Both the position numbers and the translations under genes were made by a program. A DNA stretch of 18,949 nucleotides from the NCBI GenBank assembly GCA_031551875.1, contig JAVBNA010000029.1:1-18949 (forward strand), written 5' to 3'. The stretch is from JAVBNA01 sp031551875. Lineage in GTDB: Bacteria > Bacillota > Clostridia > Oscillospirales > Acutalibacteraceae. The notes under the pieces were generated by a model. The model was not told the origin of the DNA. It did not search any database and saw nothing but the letters and a program-made list of their open reading frames with translations. This document shows positions 1 through 7,700 of the stretch, one piece after another (the stretch's first letter is position 1; each line of letters begins with the position of its first letter).

Positions 1-40
1 TGTTGCATTTTGGGCATCTGAATTGGTATACTTTCTGCAT
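1..40 (-). CDS. Transposase, N-terminal fragment (runs off the left edge)
   Basis: An ATG at 40-38 on the minus strand is preceded by AGAGGAG at about 8 bases, and 13 codons are visible: MQKVYQFRCPKCN. The Cys-x-x-Cys pair looks like the first half of a zinc ribbon, common at the N-terminus of several bacterial transposase families. The reading frame is open to the window edge and the same start recurs at 18910. Calling it a transposase rests on its being repeated in inverted orientation with a shared leader. The exact family is unknown. Confidence 0.55.
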   Translation of the reverse strand, partial: MQKVYQFRCPKCN

Positions 41-86
41 GAGAACTCCTCTTTCTTTTGGGAGGTACGCGTTTTGTAGCAGAAAC

Positions 87-116
87 ATTGTACCACTAAG
101 GATGAGGGGTTCTCAA
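87..116 (-). promoter_or_regulatory. IS promoter (left copy)
   Basis: On the minus strand TTGAGA (116-111) and TACAAT (92-87) are separated by 18 bases, a good sigma-A type promoter for the outward-reading transposase gene. A TGG directly precedes TACAAT. The same promoter is at 18834-18863. Confidence 0.55.
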
Positions 117-165
117 CTTTCATTTAACTTTACAATACGCATATAAATTTGGGGAGGACTTGAAC

Positions 166-1155
166 ATGACAAAAATAATTTCTGTTTTTCTGACAGGCAT
201 GCTTTGTCTGGGACTGGCTGGGTGTTCGGCAAATCTGGATCCGCAACAATTAAACGAAAAAACAAACACGTCGCAGATGGTAATGGATAGCTCTTCAGAT
301 TTGGAGCAAAAGTCGGACGCCAATCTTGTTGACAGTGGGGGGATGCCAAAATATCCAACCAAGTTCTTGTCAACATACATACAAGAAGAGACGGTCGTGT
401 TTTATGATGTCCCAGATACGATCTACACAACGCCTGCGTCGGAAAATGGACTTAGCGATACCTTCATGTATGTAGAGGGCGAAATTGAATCGTTTGATCA
501 AATCGTAGAAAACAACATTGATTACGATATTTTATTTTTAAAAACCTCTAAAGGAAGAATATGCATAGAGGAATCGCTCAAAATAGAGGATTCAGGGATT
601 TCGAAAAAGGCAGAATGGGATTTATTGGAAGCCGGGAAGGTATATGGAATATTTTTTCTATATAAGGGATTTTCTGATCATACGCAGACAGCGATTGGAA
701 CATTTTGCAACTCGAAAATAGAGGACGGCGTTTCTGAGGATGAGATTGAACGTTTGGCCAGTGAAAAGAATATGGCCGCAGGGAAAGAGAAGCTGAAAGA
801 ATTACTGACCATTACAAAAATATCCCCCGGCAAACCGAATTCGGCGGGTGGCGTTACAATAAGCATTGATTGGAAAAACAATTCAAGTAAAGAAATAAAA
901 TACATTTTATTTCAAGTGGAGGCCTTTAATGCTGTGGGGGATAGAGTGAGATGCGAAATCAGAGACAGCAGTTTGTTTAATCTGGAAGAAACCGGTCCCT
1001 TTAAAAGTGGCGGAACCTACACAAGCAAAGGAAAAAACGCATGGTACAACAAAAACATTGCAAGTGCAAATCTTGATGCAGTAGACATTGAGTACATGGA
1101 TGGAACAAAGGAATCCATACAAGGGCACGAAGTCGGATATGAGTGGATGCAATAG
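166..1155 (+). CDS. Lipoprotein with a C-terminal DUF5780-like domain
   Basis: I place the start at ATG 166 (329 residues), 8 bases after the ribosome binding site GGGGAGG (151-157). A TTG at 160 in the same frame is too close to that site. The N-terminus is a lipoprotein signal with lipobox LAGC and lipidated Cys20, so the protein should be anchored outside the cytoplasmic membrane. A polar, Ser/Thr/Asn-rich linker follows. The last ~110 residues (GGVTISIDWKNNSSKEIKYI, then a FNAVGDRVRCEIRD stretch and a TGPF) resemble the beta-sandwich domain of unknown function that I recall as DUF5780 in Firmicute lipoproteins. The family name is from memory. The gene is visibly AT-richer than the sporulation and ppk genes and begins only 26 bases from the IS end, so its native promoter may have been cut away or lie in the IS. 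The function is unknown. Confidence 0.8.
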   Translation: MTKIISVFLTGMLCLGLAGCSANLDPQQLNEKTNTSQMVMDSSSDLEQKSDANLVDSGGMPKYPTKFLSTYIQEETVVFYDVPDTIYTTPASENGLSDTFMYVEGEIESFDQIVENNIDYDILFLKTSKGRICIEESLKIEDSGISKKAEWDLLEAGKVYGIFFLYKGFSDHTQTAIGTFCNSKIEDGVSEDEIERLASEKNMAAGKEKLKELLTITKISPGKPNSAGGVTISIDWKNNSSKEIKYILFQVEAFNAVGDRVRCEIRDSSLFNLEETGPFKSGGTYTSKGKNAWYNKNIASANLDAVDIEYMDGTKESIQGHEVGYEWMQ

Positions 1156-1224
1156 AGCAAATTGACTTGATTGGCTGCCCCCTGCCCTCAGAGGAGGGCG
1201 CAATCCAAATCCAATGAAAAAAAG

Positions 1225-1265
1225 AAGACCGCTTTCCGGAAATGACCCGGTCGGCGGTCTTTTTG
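1225..1265 (+). terminator. Rho-independent terminator after the lipoprotein gene
   Basis: An 8-bp stem, AAGACCGC (1225-1232) with GCGGTCTT (1254-1261), runs into a T tract (1260-1265). An A tract at 1217-1223 on the other side means it could also work on the minus strand. It insulates the lipoprotein gene from the sporulation promoter downstream. Confidence 0.8.
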
Positions 1266-1325
1266 TGTTCTTAAACCCAAAAGCGTGAAAGGGGGCGAGC
1301 GAAACAATGAAATATTCTCAAAATT

Positions 1326-1359
1326 TTGACATAATCCCCCCCTTGTCCGTGCATATAAT
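1326..1359 (+). promoter_or_regulatory. spoIIG-type promoter with a 22-nt spacer and 0A-like box
   Basis: TTGACA (1326-1331) and TATAAT (1354-1359) are both perfect consensus hexamers but are 22 bases apart instead of 17. The B. subtilis spoIIG promoter has the same over-long spacing and needs phosphorylated Spo0A to be used by sigma-A RNA polymerase. Overlapping the -35 on the minus strand is TGTCAAA (1331-1325), one base from the 0A box TGTCGAA. The element sits 24 bases upstream of the spoIIGA start. Confidence 0.75.
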
Positions 1360-1383
1360 GATTGGGAAGGGGGAAAGGAGCCT

Positions 1384-2265
1384 ATGACTCAGGTGGTATA
1401 CATAGACGTGCTGTTCGTGATCAATCTGATCGTGAACTACTTTATTCTGCTGGGTACAAAGCGGATGGTGAACGCAGAGGCATCGCGGTGGCGGCTGATC
1501 TGCGGCGCGTCGCTCGGAGCGTTGTACGCCATGATCATCTTTTTTCCGTCCCTGCCCGGCTTGCTGGTTTTTCTCTCCAAGCTGCTTTTCTCGGTTTCGG
1601 TCATTTTCGTCACGTTCGGCCTCACCGCACCGCCGCGTTTTTTAAGGCTGCTCGCCTGCTTTTATATGATCAGCTTTGCCTTTGCGGGCATCATGCTCGG
1701 GTTTTGGTACCTGTTTTCACCTCCGGGCATGTCGGTCAGCAACGGTGTGGTATACGTCAACATTTCTCCCGTAGTGCTGATTGTGTCCAGCGCGGCAGCC
1801 TACGGCCTTTTCTGGGTGTTGCAGCGCTTTTTCGGCGCCTCGGCCAGGGAGGGACACTGTCGGGTACGCCTTGCGATCGGTGAGCGCACGGCGGAGGTAG
1901 ATGCGTTGATTGACACGGGGCACACCCTGCGCGAGTCCTTTTCGGGCGCGCCGGTCATCGTCTGTGAATATGAAAGCGTCAAAGCGCTGATCCCTACCCC
2001 GCTGCGGCGTCTGTTTGCCGGAGAGGAAGCGCCGGAGGACACGGCGGCCCTGTGGGAGAAGGAGGGGGAATTCATGAAACGATACCGCATGATTCCCTGT
2101 CATACGGTGGGCGGGGCGGGGCTTTTGCCCGCATTCCGCGTGGATCATGTCTCGGTGGCCGTGCGCGGACGGGAGGAAAAGCTCAGCGGTGTGTATGTCG
2201 CCGTGTCGGGAAAACGGCTTTCGGGCGGAGCGTACCAGGCGCTGGTCAGTCCCGAAGCGATATAG
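1384..2265 (+). CDS. spoIIGA: SpoIIGA, pro-sigma-E processing aspartic protease
   Basis: This is a 293-residue membrane protease that activates pro-sigma-E in the mother cell during sporulation. Residues 1-150 are a run of about five hydrophobic segments, starting with the family-like VVYIDVLFVINLIVNYF. The C-terminal half is cytosolic and carries the aspartic protease signature DALIDTGHTL, with the catalytic Asp177 in DTG. Length and architecture match SpoIIGA of Bacillus and Clostridium, which acts as a dimer because each subunit supplies a single DTG motif. The start follows AAGGAG (1375-1380). The adjacent sigE gene, its substrate, begins 66 bases after the stop. The upstream promoter with its long spacer fits Spo0A control. 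Confidence 0.95.
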   Translation: MTQVVYIDVLFVINLIVNYFILLGTKRMVNAEASRWRLICGASLGALYAMIIFFPSLPGLLVFLSKLLFSVSVIFVTFGLTAPPRFLRLLACFYMISFAFAGIMLGFWYLFSPPGMSVSNGVVYVNISPVVLIVSSAAAYGLFWVLQRFFGASAREGHCRVRLAIGERTAEVDALIDTGHTLRESFSGAPVIVCEYESVKALIPTPLRRLFAGEEAPEDTAALWEKEGEFMKRYRMIPCHTVGGAGLLPAFRVDHVSVAVRGREEKLSGVYVAVSGKRLSGGAYQALVSPEAI

Positions 2266-2331
2266 GTGTCGGAGCGGCCACGATAGAAAGAGAGCAGAGA
2301 AGCGAACATTCAGAAAAGGGAGACGGTCAAA

Positions 2332-3039
2332 ATGAAAAACACCATCCGGGACTTTATCCTCAGACTGCTGGTCAAAGTGGGACTTGTACAGGAGGTCCAC
2401 TATATCAATGGGCCGGAAACGCTGCCCGCGCCGCTGGCGGCGGAGGAAGAACAGGAGATTATGCGCCGCATTGAGGCGGGGGATGAGAGCGCCCGAGAGC
2501 CGCTGATCACCCACAACCTGCGGCTGGTGGTGTATATCGCGAAAAAGTTTGACTCGCCCTCCACTAGCGTGGAGGATTTGATCTCCATTGGTACGATCGG
2601 ACTGATCAAGGCGGTCAACACCTTCCGCCCGGAAAAGAAGATCAAGCTGGCGACCTACGCTTCCCGCTGCATTGAAAACGAAATTCTGATGTTTCTGCGC
2701 AAAACCTCACAGCTGCGCAACGAAATCTCCATCGACGAACCGCTCAACGTCGACTGGGACGGCAACGAGCTGCTGCTCTCGGACATTTTGGGCAGCGAAC
2801 CGGACACGGTCAACCGTGGCATCGAGCTGGAAACCGAAAAGGATCTCCTGCACGATGCGGTGCAGAAGCTGTCCAAGCGGGAGCGCTCGATCATGGAGCT
2901 GCGCTTCGGTCTGAAGGGCAACGCCGAACACACGCAGAAGGACGTTGCCGACATGCTGGGTATCTCACAGTCGTACATATCCCGCCTTGAGCGGCGCATC
3001 ATCGAACGTCTCAAGCGGGAGCTTGAACGGGTCAGCTGA
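2332..3039 (+). CDS. sigE: RNA polymerase sporulation sigma factor sigma-E (precursor)
   Basis: This 235-residue mother-cell sigma factor is closely similar along its length to B. subtilis SigE. Residues 1-23 form an amphipathic pro-sequence ending EVHYINGPETLP, aligned with the Bacillus SpoIIGA cleavage region EVYYIGG, so cutting near His23/Tyr24 is expected. Region 2 contains NLRLVVYIAKKF (62-73) and DLISIGTIGLIKAVNTF (82-98), then the -10-binding segment KIKLATYASRCIENEI (103-118). Region 4 has the helix-turn-helix QKDVADMLGISQSYISRLE (202-220). A ribosome binding site AAGGGAG lies about 9 bases before the ATG. It is co-transcribed with spoIIGA, its activating protease. Confidence 0.97.
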   Translation: MKNTIRDFILRLLVKVGLVQEVHYINGPETLPAPLAAEEEQEIMRRIEAGDESAREPLITHNLRLVVYIAKKFDSPSTSVEDLISIGTIGLIKAVNTFRPEKKIKLATYASRCIENEILMFLRKTSQLRNEISIDEPLNVDWDGNELLLSDILGSEPDTVNRGIELETEKDLLHDAVQKLSKRERSIMELRFGLKGNAEHTQKDVADMLGISQSYISRLERRIIERLKRELERVS

Positions 3040-3063
3040 CCGAAGGAACATTTACGGCTAAGC

Positions 3064-3092
3064 GCATTTTTTTCCTGCGAATGGCAATACTG
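3064..3092 (+). promoter_or_regulatory. Sigma-F-like promoter of sigG
   Basis: GGCAATACTG (3083-3092) fits the sigma-F -10 consensus GGNNANANTR at every fixed position. GCATT (3064-3068), 14 bases upstream, fits four of five positions of GYATA. Spacing is about one base short of the usual 15. Transcription would start near 3098-3100. A sigma-F promoter for sigG is known in B. subtilis. Confidence 0.6.
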
Positions 3093-3118
3093 AAATAGAG
3101 AAGCCATTCAAGGGGGAG
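3070..3118 (+). promoter_or_regulatory. Hairpin that could mask the sigG ribosome binding site on read-through mRNA
   Basis: GAATGGC (3079-3085) pairs with GCCATTC (3103-3109) in a 7-bp stem whose right arm touches the sigG ribosome binding site AAGGGGGAG (3110-3118). After a small internal loop, UUUUCC (3070-3075) can extend the pairing onto GGGGGA (3112-3117), with G-U pairs, covering the site. The left half lies upstream of the predicted sigma-F start (about 3098), so only mRNA from the spoIIG promoter would carry it. Confidence 0.5.
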
Positions 3119-3127
3119 AGCCGTATC

Positions 3128-3895
3128 ATGCAATATAACAAAGTGGAGATTTGCGGTGTGAACACCTCGAAACTGACCGTGCTGACCGAGAAGGAGAAGA
3201 TGGAGCTGCTGGCCCGTGTCAGAAAGGGAGACATGGCCGCGCGGGATGATCTGGTCAATGGGAATCTTCGGCTGGTGCTCAGCGTTATCCAGCGTTTCAC
3301 CAACCGCGGCGAAAACCCGGACGACCTGTTTCAGGTGGGATGCATCGGGCTTATTAAAGCGATCGACAATTTCAGCACAGAGCACAATGTGCGTTTCTCG
3401 ACTTATGCCGTACCCATGATCATCGGGGAGGTGCGGCGGTACCTCCGAGATTTCAACTCGGTGCGGGTGAGCCGCTCACTGCGTGACATGGCATACAAGG
3501 CGATGCAGGTCAAGGAACGCCTGACCAACGAGCAGGGAAAGGAGCCCTGTGTGGAGCAGATCGCGGCCGAGCTGGACGTGCCAAAGGAGGATATCGTGCT
3601 GGCGCTGGAATCCATTGTCGAGCCGGTTTCGCTCTACGAGCCGGTCTATTCCGACGGGGGGGACGCCATCTTTGTCATGGATCAACTGGGTGACAAAAAT
3701 GATGACCGCAACTGGCTGGAGGAAATTGCCCTGAAGGATGCGGTGGCCAAGCTCAATGCGCGGGAAAAGCGCATCCTGTCCCTGCGGTACTATTTTGGAA
3801 AAACGCAAATGGAAGTGGCCGAAAATATTGGCATCTCGCAGGCGCAGGTTTCACGACTGGAAAAGGGCGCGCTTTCCAAGATTCGGGATCGGTAA
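3128..3895 (+). CDS. sigG: RNA polymerase sporulation sigma factor sigma-G
   Basis: This 255-residue late forespore sigma factor opens with KVEICGVNTSKL, the N-terminal signature that distinguishes sigma-G from sigma-F. Region 2 holds NGNLRLVLSVIQRF (44-57), DLFQVGCIGLIKAIDNF (66-82) and VRFSTYAVPMIIGEVRRYLR (88-107). Region 3 includes VRVSRSLRDMAYKA. Region 4 ends with the helix-turn-helix KTQMEVAENIGISQAQVSRL (225-244). The ATG is 9 bases after AAGGGGGAG. The gene follows sigE with an 88-base gap that holds its own promoter and a hairpin, so it can be read both from spoIIG and from its own promoter. In known sporulators, sigma-G switches on late forespore genes after engulfment. Confidence 0.97.
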   Translation: MQYNKVEICGVNTSKLTVLTEKEKMELLARVRKGDMAARDDLVNGNLRLVLSVIQRFTNRGENPDDLFQVGCIGLIKAIDNFSTEHNVRFSTYAVPMIIGEVRRYLRDFNSVRVSRSLRDMAYKAMQVKERLTNEQGKEPCVEQIAAELDVPKEDIVLALESIVEPVSLYEPVYSDGGDAIFVMDQLGDKNDDRNWLEEIALKDAVAKLNAREKRILSLRYYFGKTQMEVAENIGISQAQVSRLEKGALSKIRDR

Positions 3896-3906
3896 AAACA
3901 GAGCAT

Positions 3907-3941
3907 AAAAAGAAGGCCTGGATTTCTAGGCCTTCTTTTTT
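3907..3941 (+). terminator. Bidirectional terminator between sigG and the minus-strand lipoprotein
   Basis: A 13-bp perfect stem, AAAAAGAAGGCCT (3907-3919) with AGGCCTTCTTTTT (3928-3940), has an 8-base loop and a T tract on both strands. It closes the spoIIGA-sigE-sigG unit and the convergent gene ending at 3956. Confidence 0.9.
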
Positions 3942-3955
3942 GTACATTTCCGAAT

Positions 3956-4624
3956 TTATTCTGCGGCCGCTCCGACAAAGATTTCGTCGACCGCATCTTT
4001 GTCGGAAAAGTGAAAGATGATCCCGCCGTACACACTGCCCGCGACGATGGTGTCACTTGAAAGTCCATGTTCAGTCATTTCACCATAATTGATTTCATTC
4101 GCATAGGCGTCCAGCACACCCTGTCTTTTGCTGCCAATGCGTATGTTTCTTGAGGTGCTTCCGTCAAAGGCGCCGGGTTTAATTGTGTACGAAAATACTT
4201 TTCCGTTTGACTTTCCTTCACTTGCAAAACCGATTGTCACACCAAGCTCCTTATACACGTAATCCCAATGGTACATCCCATCGGCTCCCCAAAGCTCCGA
4301 TTTTTCCTTTTTGGAGGGCTCGCCCAGCAACGCGATCACATCTTTCTCCGGCATGTCATAATAAATCCCGCCGAAAATTTCGGTGTCCATGAGATAAAAT
4401 CCGGTTTCCAAATAATCTGTGCCTCCGCTCTCTAAAACCAGGGAATCCGAAGATGGCTGTGCGGAAGCGATATTTTCTGACGTTACTGAGCTGTCAGGAA
4501 GAGGCTGTACGGAAGAAAGCACTTCCTTTTCTGACGGCACAGACGGAGCATCGGAGAATGTGCCCCGCGGGGTGCATCCGGACAACAGCAGCAGTGCACA
4601 GAGCATAAATAACCACTTTTTCAT
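3956..4624 (-). CDS. Lipoprotein of unknown function, SmpA/BamE-like fold suspected
   Basis: This is a 222-residue secreted lipoprotein. The signal is MKKWLFMLCALLLLSGC with lipobox LSGC and lipidated Cys17. A Ser/Pro/Glu-rich linker (18-65) follows. A folded domain then starts at about residue 78: GGIYYDMPEKDVIALLGEPS, then a WDYVYKELGVTIGF strand. The pattern of a short helix ending in LLGEP before a strand describing 'how the protein looks' recalls SmpA/BamE-type small domains, but this is only a fold-level guess. The ATG follows AAAGGA at about 9 bases. It converges on sigG with a shared terminator, and I see no convincing promoter of its own in 4625-4700. No function can be assigned. Confidence 0.8.
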   Translation of the reverse strand: MKKWLFMLCALLLLSGCTPRGTFSDAPSVPSEKEVLSSVQPLPDSSVTSENIASAQPSSDSLVLESGGTDYLETGFYLMDTEIFGGIYYDMPEKDVIALLGEPSKKEKSELWGADGMYHWDYVYKELGVTIGFASEGKSNGKVFSYTIKPGAFDGSTSRNIRIGSKRQGVLDAYANEINYGEMTEHGLSSDTIVAGSVYGGIIFHFSDKDAVDEIFVGAAAE

Positions 4625-4654
4625 AGAGATTCAATCCTTTCTATTTGGAACCAA

Positions 4655-4760
4655 AAAGAATCCGGCCCGCCGGGGGATGTAGACCTGACCGATGCGGGCC
4701 GGATCCTTTTCTATTGCCTCAGAGAGAATCTGCGAAAGTTGCCGCTGTTCTTATGATTTA
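4655..4760 (-). pseudogene. Decayed fragment of a PH-domain gene (paralogous to the gene at 12618-13019)
   Basis: 4702-4755 matches 12698-12753, which lies inside the intact PH-domain gene: 26 of the first 28 bases and about 45 of 56 overall by hand alignment, same orientation. Read on the minus strand with one frameshift, it gives HKNSGNFR then ILSEAIEKDPAR, against KNSGKFREILSEAIEKDRLR in the intact protein. Only this helix region survives. The fragment overlaps the terminator hairpin at 4660-4704. It appears to be the end of a second gene copy destroyed next to the GH2 gene. Confidence 0.6.
4660..4704 (-). terminator. Terminator downstream of the GH2 gene
   Basis: An 11-bp stem, ATCCGGCCCGC (4660-4670) with GCGGGCCGGAT (4694-4704), has a 23-base loop. 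On the minus strand it is followed by TCTTTTTGG and on the plus strand by CCTTTTCT, so it works best for the minus-strand GH2 transcript. Confidence 0.7.
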
Positions 4761-4784
4761 CTAAAGGATGTCCTAAAGGATGTC
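4761..4784. repeat. 12-bp tandem duplication spanning the GH2 stop codon
   Basis: CTAAAGGATGTC occurs twice in perfect tandem (4761-4772, 4773-4784). On the coding strand this repeats the last three codons plus stop (Asp-Ile-Leu-stop), so the duplication leaves protein length unchanged. Confidence 0.95.
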
Positions 4785-7700
4785 CTGGTATTCGCACATG
4801 GCTTTCATGTCCTTATCCCACAGGTACACACTCACGGTGCTTGCTCCGGTATAGTTGAAACCGGTTACGATATCCTGCTCCTGTCCGCCGTTCGGGTCAA
4901 GCAGGTAGCGGCTCACCTTAATGAGTACGCCGCTCTCGTCGTAAGAGGCAAGCAAAAGCATCGTGTCTTCCGGTGCAACCGTTCTGACAGTCACGACACC
5001 GACCGTGTCGAAGAAGGTCTGGTAGTCGGCGACCATGGCATCCGCGTCAGCCCAGATTGCGTACAGAACCACGTCGGCTGCGGGCATGGTTACCTTGTCG
5101 CCGGGCTTGTAGCTCGTGCCGCTACCGTCAGCCTGTGTATTCCACGCCTTGAACAGCTTGCCCGTCGGGCCGGTCAGTCCAGACGCGGACGGCGCGGTAA
5201 AGGACATACCCGCCTCAAGAACCGGCTGGATCGGAGCTTCTCCGCTTCCGCCGTTTAAGTCGTAGGTGATCAGGAAATCGGGCGCAATTTCCACTTCAGC
5301 ACGTAGCCTCGGCGCCCTGGTCGGATTCGCGCCCGCGCCCTCCTTGCTCGTAAGCCGGAAGTCGGCGCTGGTGTTGTTGACACAGATCGCCATGCTCAGC
5401 TGGTTTTCATTTGTCGGCACATTGTTGTAGAGACTGGTCACATCAATATTGACCGTGGTGTTCGAGAAGCCGACGGTAAACTGATTTGATTCTGCGACGC
5501 CCTCCGATACATAGAAGCCAGGCTTCGTATTCCATGTGACCTGGCGTTCGGTCCAGTCGTTTGCAACACGGGTCGCGCGGAGCAGAACGTTGGTGCCGCT
5601 GCTGACCGTGCCGTTCTCCGTGCCTGCATACCAGACTGACAGCATGGTTCTCTTCACAGTAACATCTTTGAGCGCGTCAAGGTCGAACCGGACTAAAGCC
5701 GTCTTCATGTCCGTGGAATCGGTCGTGCTGGTCGTGTTGAAATTTTCGCCGAACAAACCATAGGAGGCAGAGTTTCCGGGCATACGCATCAGCATGGTTC
5801 CGTCGCCGCCGTAGTTCGTGGTTTTTTCGCCCTGCCATGTTTTCATAACGACATCAGCGCTGACGGGAATGTCAATCCACGAATCCTTCTCCCAGATTGC
5901 GAAGAAGGTTGTGTCACCGTTTATGGCAACCGTGTTTACAGTCATCGGGGCAGCGCTCAGGCGGTCGGTCGTCCAGCCCTTGAAAATGTATCCGATTCTT
6001 GTCGGATCGGTCGCGGGCGCCTGAACAAATCCGCCCTCATTGACAAAGAAGGAGAGGTTGTTTGTATCGCCGCCGATATTTCCGCCGTACAGGTTGAAGG
6101 TGGCGAAGGCGCCTCTGTGGACGGTTACTGTATACGACTTCGATGCACCGCCGTTTGACACGGTATAGGTGACCGGATTCGTAAAGTTCCGGGTGCCGGC
6201 CGGGCTGTATGTCGCGCCGGAATTCAGGGCGATCTCCGGGACGACGTTCGTCAGATCAAAGCTTTTCGGCACGGTCACGAAAACAGTTCCCGCGCTGTGG
6301 TCGATGGTGCCGGTGTAATCGCCCAGCTTGAAAAACGCCAGGTCGGTGTCATACACGCTGGTGGCGCTGCCGCCGGCGAATGTAGCTTTTGTGACATTAA
6401 ACTGCCAGGTGTTGCCGGACGGATAGGTCACGCGCAGGAAGTTTGTACCGGCCGGAATTGCATTCTCGTTGGAGGTATATGTCCGCTGCGGCCAGACACT
6501 GCTGGTGCCCGTGCCGGACAGAACACCGCTCTTGGTAAAGGCGGTAAACGCCGTCCACGTCGCGCCATCCGGCGACGTTTGAATCGTGAAGTTGCCGCTG
6601 CTGGATATTGCTGTTGTCGACGCCACGTTGAGCAGTTCAAAAGAGGTCAAGTTGGGCGTGGCGAAAACAATGCGGTTGCTGCTGCCCGACGCGTTCGGAT
6701 ACGTGCCCCATCCGAAGCCGTAATTCTGAACGTTTTCAACAAGCATATTGCTTGTCGCCGAATAGATCAGCCTGGGGTTCAGAGCCAGGGCGCTGTAATA
6801 CACCTTTGCGCCCGATCCAATTGTCGGGAAGTCAAATTTCTCAACTTCGCTCCAGGAACCTGCCTTTTGGGAGAAATCGGCGGCAGTCCGCGCGGTATTG
6901 TAATCGGTGATGACCTTGACCTGCACAAGTCCGTTCTCAGTGCCCACAAGCCGGCCGTAGATCTGCTGTACGCCCGCGGTGCTGAACATGCTCGCGGAGA
7001 GCTGAGGCCATTCGATTTTAAAGCTGGCTGTGCCCGCGCCCACGATGGTTGCCTGTGCCGATTCGGGCAGTGCCGGAACCTGGTTCAGGCTATTGAGATA
7101 GATCTGCTTAGGCAGGATCACTTCGCTTACGGCGATCTTGTCCGCGAGGAACTTCGCGTCACACCAGTCGGCGAGGTTGTATTTCGCCTCGAATTCACCC
7201 GAAGTCACCGCGATGAGTTTGAGCTCGGATGCACCGGAGACGTCGAGGTCGATGGTCTCATACTTCACGGCGTGGGTCATTTCGGCGCTTTCATAGGAAA
7301 GAACACCATCTAAATATACCTGGAATTTGACCGAGCCGGGCGCGCCCTGACCGAAGTCGAAGCCGAGGCTGACGTCTGCCTGGAAGCGGTTATAGCCCCG
7401 GCCGGAGATGTCGTAAACGAGCTCGGAATCCGCGAGTGTACCGATGCCCTTCGTGTACAGGAAGGGAGGACCACCCTGCCAGTTTCTAGCGGCCAGCTGA
7501 TTGTCGCCGACCGTCTTGTCTTTGGCGACCGTACCCTTCGTGCTGACCCAGTCCAGATCGCTCAGGTACACGAGGTTTTGGACGTGCAGGATCGCGGTGG
7601 CTTTTATTTTGGAGCCGAGCACCTTTCCGTAAACCTTGGTCACACCGGCGGAGGCATAATCGTTCTGCTGGATCGACCAATCAACGGCAAGCGTCTCTGT

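Larger units (their letters stand above)
1..139 (-). mobile_element. Left copy of insertion sequence end (5' end of IS, reading outward)
   Basis: These 139 bases are the exact reverse complement of 18811-18949. Identity stops at base 140 (c here; the complement of 18810 is g). Read on the minus strand, the segment holds a promoter, a ribosome binding site (AGAGGAG) and the first 13 codons of a protein starting MQKVYQFRCPKCN. It is therefore the upstream end of an insertion sequence whose body lies outside the window. The family cannot be assigned from 13 residues. The IS tip probably lies at or just inside base 139. Confidence 0.75.

Noticed and set aside
1183..1199. Small hairpin GCCCTC/GAGGGC after the first lipoprotein gene
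   Set aside because: No T tract follows it and a much better terminator lies at 1225-1265.
1717..2514. 265-codon minus-strand open frame across spoIIGA and sigE
   Set aside because: It is antisense to two well-recognised sporulation genes, with composition typical of a shadow frame.
6297..7313. 338-codon plus-strand open frame opposite the GH2 gene (and similar ones at 7935-8759 and 10095-10856)
   Set aside because: They lie fully antisense to clear GH2 modules, have no plausible ribosome binding site, and their translations (rich in Arg, Gly, Val, His) look like the shadow of a GC-rich coding strand.
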